Part shown: in pieces, positions 14,152 to 19,938 of the stretch
How positions within the stretch are numbered: position 1 is the first letter of the stretch
Layout: each line of letters opens with the position of its first letter
Assembly: GCA_003023105.1 (NCBI GenBank)
Contig: PXSZ01000018.1
Location: 1 to 19,938, forward strand
DNA from: Bacteroidetes bacterium QH_10_64_37
GTDB taxonomy: Bacteria > Bacteroidota > Rhodothermia > Rhodothermales > Salinibacteraceae
Direction: 5' to 3'
DNA: 19,938 nt
Program-made: the position numbers and the translations under genes
Notes under the pieces: model-generated
What the model saw: only the letters and a program-made list of their open reading frames with translations
Databases searched by the model: none
What the model was told of the DNA's origin: nothing

Positions 14152-14506
14152 GGAAAGCAGGACGCGGCGGTGGAAGGATTGTTTGGGACGGCGGAAACGA
14201 AGCACATTCCCGAAGGATCCGGTCCGCAGTTCCAAGACCGCTTCGCTCCGGGCAGGGGAACTGCAGGGCTGCAGGGCGAGACCGGAGGACGGGGGCCTCC
14301 GCACGAGAATTTCTCGGCATCAGCCAGGGGAGGCGTCAAACCATGCGTTCGAATGAAGAAAAAATGAATGAGAGTCCTGAGTTGGAGAAGAGGCCGTGCT
14401 GGTGCTATTATTGCAAAAAGCTGTGATCTGATCGGGGGGTTGAAAGGTCGGGCGCAGCGAACGACCTCCATCCCACCTGTCGTCAATCTGTGCTCGCCCA
14501 CCTGCC
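14152..14506. other. Divergent intergenic region between exosortase and HEPN genes, 355 bp
   Basis: The region should hold both promoters, but no convincing pair of boxes is seen. It includes two closely spaced CTGCAG palindromes (about 14262-14275). A 27-codon open frame at 14343-14426 ends in KRPCWCYYCKKL; it is noted only because of its three cysteines. Confidence 0.5.
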
Positions 14507-14905
14507 ATGGAACGCAGTGCCGACTGGTTAGAGCAGGCCCGGTCCGACTTGGAGCACGCCCGGCACGACCTTGAGGCCGAATTTTATGAATGGGCGTGCT
14601 TTTCCTCCCAGCAGGCTGCGGAGAAGGCGGTAAAGGCCGTCGTGCAACATCAGGGCGGGGAAGCATGGGGACATTCCGTGGCCGATCTTCTGGAGGAGCT
14701 CGCCGGGCGGCATGAGGTGTCGGCGGACCTGCTGGACGGAGCCCTTGAGCTTGACAAGTCATACATTCCGACCCGATACCCGGACGCCCATCCGTCGGGG
14801 GTTCCCCGAGAGCGATACACGCAATCAGAGGCCCAGCGTCACATCAACCATGCCGAGCGCATCCTCACGTTCTGCGAGGATCTCGTGGCCGACGCGGGAT
14901 CGTGA
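14507..14905 (+). CDS. HEPN-domain protein, probable toxin half of a HEPN/MNT module
   Basis: A 132-residue all-helical HEPN protein. Typical features are the first helix DWLEQARSDLEHARHDLEAEFYEWACFSSQQAAEKAVKA (residues 6-44), GHSVADLLEEL (55-65), the DKSYIPTRYPDAHP segment (83-96) and a last helix AQRHINHAERILTF. HEPN proteins paired with MNT nucleotidyltransferases form toxin-antitoxin systems in which the HEPN protein is an RNase and the MNT partner silences it by AMP transfer. Many RNase members need an Rx4-6H motif. R12-H17 and R90-H95 fit formally, but neither sits clearly in the canonical place, so RNase activity is uncertain. The next gene overlaps its 3' end. The ATG at 14507 opens the first helix directly. 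Confidence 0.83.
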   Translation: MERSADWLEQARSDLEHARHDLEAEFYEWACFSSQQAAEKAVKAVVQHQGGEAWGHSVADLLEELAGRHEVSADLLDGALELDKSYIPTRYPDAHPSGVPRERYTQSEAQRHINHAERILTFCEDLVADAGS

Positions 14906-15203
14906 CGACATCATCGCGTCCATTCGAGCGGCCCTTTCGGCCCTTCAGGAAACGCTGCCGGTTCGACGAGTGGTCCTGTTCGGCTCTCACGCCACGGGGC
15001 GCGCCACCGTCGCCAGCGACGTGGATCTGCTCGTCGTGTACGAGGGCCCGCCCCGCGAGGACGCCTTCGCGACGATCAAGAAAACCATTCCCGTTCGCGG
15101 GCTGGAACCGCACGTGTACACCGCGGAGGCGGCGAGGGGGCAGCGGGACCGCCTGGCCCGAATGACTCGGGACGGCATTGTGGTCTACGACGAAGACGCT
15201 TGA
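14850..15203 (+). CDS. MNT-type nucleotidyltransferase, probable antitoxin partner of the HEPN protein
   Basis: Minimal nucleotidyltransferase of the DNA polymerase beta superfamily. The signature VVLFGSHATGRATVASDVDL (41-60) provides G45-S46 and the metal-binding pair D57 and D59. The third carboxylate may be E89 or nearby (VRGLEPHVYT). From the ATG at 14850 it has 117 residues and overlaps the HEPN gene by 56 bp; the family-like part starts about residue 17 (RDRDDIIASIRAAL), so a shorter start is possible but no ATG, GTG or TTG lies closer. In characterised systems such a protein adenylylates the HEPN toxin. Overlap implies translational coupling. Confidence 0.83.
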   Translation: MPSASSRSARISWPTRDRDDIIASIRAALSALQETLPVRRVVLFGSHATGRATVASDVDLLVVYEGPPREDAFATIKKTIPVRGLEPHVYTAEAARGQRDRLARMTRDGIVVYDEDA

Positions 15204-15243
15204 CCCTCCCCCAGCTGCTCAAAAAATGCACGAGTGACTGCTG

Positions 15244-15311
15244 CCGTTCGTGCTGAACGGATCGGCGATGATCCCCGCCTCGGGGTCGGTCAGAAGGAGA
15301 GGACCGTTTTT
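15244..15311 (+). terminator. Three consecutive hairpins ending in a T-run, likely terminator of the HEPN/MNT operon
   Basis: CCGTTC/GAACGG (15244-15249, 15255-15260), CCCCG/CGGGG (15273-15277, 15281-15285) and CGGTC/GACCG (15287-15291, 15302-15306) are three perfect stems in a row. TTTTT (15307-15311) follows the last. Its short stem and 10-nt loop make it a weak terminator on its own. Confidence 0.45.
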
Positions 15312-15333
15312 CTCATAACCCCCAAATACCGAC

Positions 15334-15341
15334 TATTTTTG
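15334..15341 (+). promoter_or_regulatory. Possible -7 box (TATTTTTG) for the DUF433 gene
   Basis: TATTTTTG matches TAnnTTTG completely and ends 21 bp before the DUF433 ATG. The T-rich stretch at 15307-15312 is about the right distance upstream for a degenerate -33 element. It separates the DUF433 gene from the preceding hairpins. Confidence 0.35.
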
Positions 15342-15362
15342 AATGGAGATCTCTGATACACC

Positions 15363-15644
15363 ATGGACACAGATGTTGATCTTGACAGTCTGATTAAAGC
15401 CCGATCCGACGTTCAGGAAGGACGCCCCAGAATTGCAGGAACGGGCGTGACGATCCGACGCGTGGCACAGTGGTATTGCCTCGGCAATTCGGCCGAGGAG
15501 ATTGCACGCCGCATTCGGCACCTGTCCCGTGCGCAGGTCTACGCAGCCCTGGCGTACTATCACGCCAATCGGGACGCCGTCGACGCCGATCTTTCCCGCG
15601 AGGCGTCGATGGCAAAAACCTTTTTGGGCGACCAGGAACGGTAA
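15363..15644 (+). CDS. DUF433-family protein (antitoxin-like)
   Basis: A 93-residue protein of the DUF433 family, small helix-turn-helix-like proteins often encoded next to a DUF5615 PIN-like toxin. The core reads EGRPRIAGTGVTIRRVAQWY (residues 19-38), then NSAEEIARRIRHLSRAQVYAALAYYHAN. The usual pattern GG-P-I-GTR-(I/V)-P is recognisable with RIAGTGVTI. No DUF5615 partner follows; instead a decayed second copy of the same gene begins 8 bp after its stop. It is likely an antitoxin or regulator without its usual toxin, or a remnant of a former module. Confidence 0.8.
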   Translation: MDTDVDLDSLIKARSDVQEGRPRIAGTGVTIRRVAQWYCLGNSAEEIARRIRHLSRAQVYAALAYYHANRDAVDADLSREASMAKTFLGDQER

Positions 15645-15652
15645 GCCCGTTT

Positions 15653-15895
15653 CGCCCCAGCATTGCAGAAACGAGCGCGACAGTCCGGCGCGCGGCACAG
15701 TGGGGGAAGATTGCACACCGGATTCGACATCTCTCTCGTGCGCAGATCTACGCGGCCCCGGCGTACGATCGCGCCCCTCAAGACACCGTTGGTGCGGGCT
15801 TTGCAGAAAAGACCTCAACGGAAGCGGCGCTTGCAGATCGCCACGAGGGATCCCGATCCGTGAACACGTTTCTGAAGACCATGCCGACGGTGTGA
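15653..15895 (+). pseudogene. Decayed tandem duplicate of the DUF433 gene
   Basis: From CGCCCCAG at 15653 the sequence aligns with the intact gene from 15423 at a constant offset of 230 bp, then 209 bp after a 21-bp deletion. The translation RPSIAETSATVRRAAQW-GKIAHRIRHLSRAQIYAAPAY matches RPRIAGTGVTIRRVAQW-(9 residues)-IARRIRHLSRAQVYAALAY; the deletion removes 7 residues in frame. Nucleotide identity is roughly 80% by eye. The equivalent of the first ~20 codons, with the start, is absent. The frame stays open to a TGA at 15893-15895, with a tail (NTFLKTMPTV) that still resembles AKTFLGD. It is probably non-functional. Confidence 0.72.
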
Positions 15896-16125
15896 GCATT
15901 TTGGGAACGGGAGCGTGGGAGAGACTGCGAATTGAACTTGAGGGGACTTCTCCCGTCCTTTCATGTAGAGCATTCCGCGAGACCTCCGTGCACTAAGCAC
16001 CTGCGCGCCTCCTTTTCTCCCGCCCTCCCCTCCCCCGTCCATACCGCCACACCTCCAACCGTCCGCACGCAAACCCCACGCACCCACCCTCTGTGCACAA
16101 TCGTTTCCGCCGTGTCCGCGCCTGC

Positions 16126-16662
16126 ATGACCGCACTGACCGTTCGTCGCTCCGCAGCGTGTGGGGTCCTCTTCGCGATCCTCGTTCTCGGAAGCGCCGGG
16201 GGGCAACCGGTGCACGCCCAGGAGTTCGGGCGCATCCAGGACACCAAGACCAACACCGCCTACTTCTACTACGCCAAGCCCGGCGAGGCGACCGTGCAGG
16301 TGGCCGTCTGGGGCGTGCCCCAGCCCGGCCTCTACGAAATCCCCGACAGCACGGACCTGGATCGCCTCCTCACCCTGGCCGGCGGCATTCCGATGCAGAC
16401 CCGGCAGGAGGGCCGGAAGCCGCCTCGCATCACCGTGCGCCTCTACCGCCCCGAGCGGTCGCGGCAGGACCCGCTTCTGGAGGCGCGCATCCAGAAGATC
16501 CTGCAGGGCGAGATCGACGCGCCCCATCTGCGAGAGAGCGACATCGTAGTGGTGGAAACCGTACAGCCCAGCCAGTTTACCTGGCAGGACGGCCTGTCGA
16601 TTCTGTCGACGGCGGCCTCGCTCGCCCTCCTTTTCCTCCGAATTCTCCGATTCAGCAATTGA
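16126..16662 (+). CDS. SLBB-domain exported protein, polysaccharide-export associated
   Basis: A 178-residue protein with a signal peptide (hydrophobic core CGVLFAILVLGSAGG, cleavage near VHA-Q at about 32). The middle part is an SLBB (soluble-ligand-binding beta-grasp) domain: VQVAVWGVPQPGLYEIPDST, then DLDRLLTLAGGIP. A hydrophobic C-terminal segment (LSILSTAASLALLFLRIL) would anchor it. SLBB domains occur in Wza-type outer-membrane export proteins, but the polysaccharide-export (Poly_export) domain of full-length Wza is not present, so this is a short accessory form. It precedes a Wzc-like kinase by 303 bp. The ATG at 16126 is preferred to a GTG 33 bp upstream because it begins the signal peptide. 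Confidence 0.78.
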   Translation: MTALTVRRSAACGVLFAILVLGSAGGQPVHAQEFGRIQDTKTNTAYFYYAKPGEATVQVAVWGVPQPGLYEIPDSTDLDRLLTLAGGIPMQTRQEGRKPPRITVRLYRPERSRQDPLLEARIQKILQGEIDAPHLRESDIVVVETVQPSQFTWQDGLSILSTAASLALLFLRILRFSN

Positions 16663-16965
16663 CGTTGTGCGGCGGATTCCGTTACGTGTAGAGCGTTCGT
16701 CCATCGGAACATCGGCCGTTCTGGATCCTGGTGCCGAATGCGAAGTTTTTTGTGCATTTCCGCGTCGTCCGTGGACGCAGGGACGACGCGCGTCGTCGCT
16801 TCATCGGGGTGTAGAGGCATCATCGAGGAATGAGTCGAAACGGTCGAGGACCTGGAAGATGCACATCGATTTACAGCAGATGGTACGAATCACGATCCGC
16901 CGTCAACCGAAGTAGATACGAAGCCCTTCGGCCCGTCCCGCTTCACGAACAGGTCGCGTCGTTCC
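16663..16965. other. Intergenic region before the tyrosine kinase gene, 303 bp
   Basis: No gene is supported. The notable content is a group of three alternating complementary arms at 16761-16797, given as its own entry. Confidence 0.5.
16761..16797. promoter_or_regulatory. Alternating inverted repeat and 16-bp palindrome
   Basis: CGCGTCGTCC (16761-16770) and GGACGACGCG (16781-16790) are exact reverse complements with a 10-nt loop. The second arm is also half of the perfect palindrome GACGACGCGCGTCGTC (16782-16797). Arm 2 can therefore pair with arm 1 or arm 3. It sits about 170 bp before the kinase ATG and could be an operator or a leader switch; no T-run follows. Confidence 0.5.
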
Positions 16966-19455
16966 ATGCCCCGCTCTTCTTCATTTGAATATGCCGGCGA
17001 CGGTCATCCCGGGAACGGCCGGTCCGCACCGGACGACGAGCCGTCCCTTTACGACTCGGCGCCCGACGGGCCGACCGGCGTTGACCGACTCCGGGCGCTC
17101 CTCAGCACCCTCTGGGGCGGCAAGTGGATTCTCTTGACCGTCTTTGTACTGGTGGTGGGGACCGTGGCCGTCTATACCTACACGCGGACGCCGCAGTACA
17201 AGACCTCGACCCTGCTGCTGGTCGACCTCGGCCAGAGCCGGAGTGCCGTGCCCTCGCTCACCGGGGGGCGCAGCAGCGGTGCCTCCGCGCTCGGGGGACA
17301 GCGGCGCAGCCTGTCGAACCAGATTCTCGTCATCAACCAGTCGGAGGCCCTGGCCCAGGAGGTGGCCGTGCGTCTCGACACGATGGGGACCCACCCCCGG
17401 ACCGGCAAGCCCCTCGACGTTCTGACCACCCCCTCGGGCGAGGGCCGCTCACGGGCCGTCCTTGCCGGGCTCCTTCGGCGGCGCGTGCGGGCCCAATCGG
17501 CCGGCCGGGAGGTCGACGCGATCCGGATCACGGCCCAGGGGCCCGTTCCCGCCGAAGCGGCCCTCATCGCCGACCAGTACGCCGCGGCCTACCTCCAGCG
17601 CACCCGAGAAAAGAGCCGCGAGAGCCTGCGTGCGAAGCGCGACTTCCTGGATCAGCAGTCCGACAAGTTTGCAACGCAGGTCCAGCAGGCCGACCGCGCC
17701 CTCGCCAAGTACATGCAAAAGGAGGAGGCGGTGAGCCTCGATCAGGAGGCGAGCCGCCTCGTGCAGCAGCTCTCCGAGCTCGAGGCGCGCCGCGACGAGC
17801 TGCGCATTGAGCTGGACATGGCCGAGTCGGCCCTCAACACGAAGAAGAAGGAGCTGAAGCGCATCCGGCCCCGGCTCGCCGAGCGCCTCTCGTCGGGCAT
17901 TCAGACCGAGCTGAAGCAGGTGCAGCAGGAGAAGGCCAACGTGGCCGCTGAGATCAACCGCGTGAAGACGCGGAACCCCAACCTGGACGCCGACGCGAGC
18001 ACGGCCCGGGCCAAGAACCTGCGGCAGCTTCAGCGCCGGGCCGATCGGCTGGAGCGGCAGGCCGACTCGCTGGCCGATGCCTACGTGGAAAAGACGCTCG
18101 CGGCCGGCGGCATCGGCGCCGGAGAGGGCGGCGAGGAGGGGGGCGGTGAGCGCGGCATCTCGTACGTCGTGCAGTTGCAGCGGCAAATTGCTCAGAAGGA
18201 GATTCAGGTCAACGGCCTCCGGGCGCAGATCAGCACCGTCGAGCGCCAGATCGAGGAGAATCGCACGCGGCTCCAGAACCTGCCGCCCAAGTCCCTCCAG
18301 CTGGCCGACCTGAAGCGCCGGAAGCAGTCGCTGGAGCAAACCCACAGTTTCATCCGCCGGAAGCTTCAGGAGACGCGGATGTCGATCGAAGAGGAGGTCG
18401 GTTTCGCGGAGCGAATCCGCAGCGCCGGCATTCCGGGGCGGCCCATTTCGCCGAACTCGCAGCGGAACCTCATCCTGGGCGCCCTGCTCGGGCTCCTCCT
18501 GGGCGGCGGGCTCGTGGTGCTCCGCGAGAAGCTCGACACATACGTCCGAACGCCTGCGGACGTGGAGGCCCTCGGCGAGCACGTGATCGGCGTCATTCCG
18601 TCCATGCAGCCGACGATTGAGTCCGAGTTCGGCGGGAAGGAGACCGTCGAGATCGACGGGCGCGAGATCCAGTCATCCCTCGTCATGCTCACGGCTCCCA
18701 TGTCGGCGGCCGCCGAGGCCTACCGCCGCCTCCGCACGAACCTCCGCTTCGCCCGCCCGGACACGAACCTGCGCTCGATGGTCGTGACGAGCCCGGGCAA
18801 GAAGCAGGAGGGAAAGACGACGACGGCCACGAACCTGGCCCTCGCACAGGCACGGGCGGGGCAGAAGACGCTCCTGATCGACGCGGACCTGCGGGACCCG
18901 AAGGTGCACCGGTACCTCGACCTGTCGAAAAGCCCGGGCCTCACGGACGCCCTCTACGACGCGCCCGACCCGTCGGACCTCCCGGCCCCGGCCGAGAACC
19001 TCCGCGTTCTCCCGAGTGGCGACGAGGTGCCCAATCCGGCTGAGCAGCTGGAGGCCCGGCGCATGCGACGACTCATTGCCGCGATGGAGCAGGCGTTTGA
19101 CCTCGTGGTCGTGGACGCCACGCCCGTTCTCTTCTTCAGCGACGCGCTGGTGTTGGGCACCCACACCGACGGGGTGCTCCTCGTCGCCTCCGCCAACGGG
19201 ACCGACGGCCCGGCGCTCACGCAGGTGACCTCGCAGTTCGACGAGGTGGAGGTGGCCCGCCTCGGGGTGGTTCTCAACCGCTTCCGGCCCGACCAGCAGC
19301 GGGCAGGCTACGGCTACGGGTATGGCTATGGATACGGGTACGGATACGGATACGGTCAGTACGACGACGACGCCCTCGCGGCCTATCGCAACGGCGAGAA
19401 CGGACGGTCCCGGTCGGTCAGTGAGCGGGTTCGGGACTGGTGGAATGGGGGCTGA
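16966..19455 (+). CDS. Wzc-like polysaccharide co-polymerase / tyrosine autokinase
   Basis: An 829-residue inner-membrane protein controlling exopolysaccharide chain length and export. Order of parts: cytoplasmic N-terminus; membrane segment at about 54-72 (GKWILLTVFVLVVG); Wzz domain with long coiled-coil regions (about 215-350 and 400-470); proline-rich PGRPISPNSQ followed by membrane segment 2 at about 501-520; BY-kinase domain. The kinase shows Walker A PGKKQEGKTT (610-619), Walker A' LLIDADLRDP (636-645) and Walker B LVVVDATPV with D717. The usual DTPP reads DATPV here. The tail carries nine tyrosines (Y782-Y799) as eight consecutive Gly-Tyr pairs plus GQY, the expected autophosphorylation cluster. 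The next gene is an ABC exporter. The ATG at 16966 has no clear Shine-Dalgarno. Confidence 0.92.
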   Translation: MPRSSSFEYAGDGHPGNGRSAPDDEPSLYDSAPDGPTGVDRLRALLSTLWGGKWILLTVFVLVVGTVAVYTYTRTPQYKTSTLLLVDLGQSRSAVPSLTGGRSSGASALGGQRRSLSNQILVINQSEALAQEVAVRLDTMGTHPRTGKPLDVLTTPSGEGRSRAVLAGLLRRRVRAQSAGREVDAIRITAQGPVPAEAALIADQYAAAYLQRTREKSRESLRAKRDFLDQQSDKFATQVQQADRALAKYMQKEEAVSLDQEASRLVQQLSELEARRDELRIELDMAESALNTKKKELKRIRPRLAERLSSGIQTELKQVQQEKANVAAEINRVKTRNPNLDADASTARAKNLRQLQRRADRLERQADSLADAYVEKTLAAGGIGAGEGGEEGGGERGISYVVQLQRQIAQKEIQVNGLRAQISTVERQIEENRTRLQNLPPKSLQLADLKRRKQSLEQTHSFIRRKLQETRMSIEEEVGFAERIRSAGIPGRPISPNSQRNLILGALLGLLLGGGLVVLREKLDTYVRTPADVEALGEHVIGVIPSMQPTIESEFGGKETVEIDGREIQSSLVMLTAPMSAAAEAYRRLRTNLRFARPDTNLRSMVVTSPGKKQEGKTTTATNLALAQARAGQKTLLIDADLRDPKVHRYLDLSKSPGLTDALYDAPDPSDLPAPAENLRVLPSGDEVPNPAEQLEARRMRRLIAAMEQAFDLVVVDATPVLFFSDALVLGTHTDGVLLVASANGTDGPALTQVTSQFDEVEVARLGVVLNRFRPDQQRAGYGYGYGYGYGYGYGYGQYDDDALAAYRNGENGRSRSVSERVRDWWNGG
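19306..19353 (+). repeat. Hexanucleotide repeat coding eight Gly-Tyr pairs
   Basis: Eight units of GGNTAY (for example GGCTAC, GGGTAT, GGATAC) lie in tandem in the kinase gene tail. The third and sixth bases vary, while the encoded Gly-Tyr is constant. Gain or loss of a unit keeps the frame and alters the number of phosphorylation sites. Confidence 0.9.
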
Positions 19456-19772
19456 AGGGCGTAAGAGCGTGGGGGCGTGGGAGGACGGCGTTTTGTAGAG
19501 ACGCCGGCCCAGGCGTGCTTCGCTGTACGAGTTTTGGAGGGGGGAGCGGCGGGCTCATCGGTGAGCCAGTGGTTGTAAATACAGCGAGGTTCCAGTCCCT
19601 CGGCGCCCGAATGGGACCAACGTGGCGGAGCTGTATCTGGTCGGGACGGCGGACGACGGACCGCGGACGGCACGTAAAGTATGACCTCGTTCCACTCGGC
19701 CCCCGACCGCCGTCGATTTCCGCCGTCGTCGAGACATTCCACATCACCTCTGCTGAACACGTCCGAACCTGA
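19456..19772. other. Intergenic region between kinase and ABC transporter genes, 317 bp
   Basis: No gene is supported. A 6-bp perfect stem CGGCGT/ACGCCG (19486-19491, 19501-19506) with a 9-nt loop lies shortly after the kinase stop but lacks a T-run. No R1 or R2 repeat is present. Confidence 0.5.
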
Positions 19773-19938
19773 ATGAGCACCTTTGGCGACCTCCTCAAAT
19801 ACCTGAAAATCTACCGCCGCTACCTCGGCCGGCGCATGTACCTCATCTTTGTGCTGACCGTGGCCACGGCCCTCGCCCAGGGCTTCGGCATTACGCTGCT
19901 GCTGCCCCTGCTGCGCGCCTCGCAGTCCGGCAGCGGCA
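19773..19938 (+). CDS. ABC transporter permease/ATPase, N-terminus only (cut by window end)
   Basis: Only 55 codons are visible from the ATG at 19773. The start MSTFGDLLKYLKIYRRYLGR, followed by a long hydrophobic segment (LIFVLTVATALAQGFGITLLLPLL), resembles the first transmembrane helix of MsbA-type half-size exporters, in which a permease domain is fused to an ATPase. The position behind a Wzc-like kinase suggests a role in polysaccharide or lipid-linked export. The ATPase motifs lie beyond the window, so this call rests on the N-terminus and context. Confidence 0.6.
   Translation, partial: MSTFGDLLKYLKIYRRYLGRRMYLIFVLTVATALAQGFGITLLLPLLRASQSGSG

Noticed and set aside
13307..14320. 337-codon minus-strand frame over the exosortase
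   Set aside because: It is out of frame with the exosortase, which carries the catalytic C, R and H, and it runs through the AT-rich repeat.

Overview
The window is high-GC bacterial DNA. The protein types, the lack of clear Shine-Dalgarno sequences before most starts, and occasional TAnnTTTG promoter-like boxes suggest a Rhodothermota/Bacteroidota organism close to the halophile Salinibacter. This assignment comes from reading the sequence only; no search was run.

Layout. (1) 1-5424, minus strand: the N-terminal 773 residues of a large exported Asp-box (BNR/sortilin-type) beta-propeller protein, an FAD-dependent aromatic-type monooxygenase, and riboflavin deaminase/reductase RibD 81 bp upstream of it. 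(2) 5739-9884, plus strand: a PlsC-type acyltransferase, tRNA-Gln(CTG) with a strong intrinsic terminator, and the helicase HrpB. (3) 9885-12693, plus strand: a repeat-rich stretch with two DoxX-family membrane proteins on either side of a high-potential iron-sulfur protein (HiPIP). (4) 12753-14151, minus strand: an exosortase-family protein and a small membrane protein, separated by an AT-rich tandem/inverted repeat. (5) 14507-15895, plus strand: a HEPN/MNT toxin-antitoxin-type pair, then a DUF433 gene followed by a decayed tandem copy of itself. (6) 16126-19938, plus strand: the start of an exopolysaccharide locus, with an SLBB-domain export protein, a Wzc-like tyrosine autokinase and the beginning of an ABC exporter. 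The exosortase may serve the same envelope system.

The most unusual feature is a dispersed, non-coding repeat of about 98 bp (called R1 here). Four full copies lie at 5739, 7024, 10139 and 11750, all in the same orientation and all between genes. Each ends in a hairpin whose stem positions change in compensating pairs between copies, which points to selection on a folded structure. A second repeat type (R2) shares the first ~24 bp with R1 but has a different tail; several pieces are scattered or nested in the same gaps. R1 copy 4 ends exactly where the HiPIP gene should start: an in-frame twin-arginine signal sequence follows the junction, but a TGA at the junction replaces any start codon.
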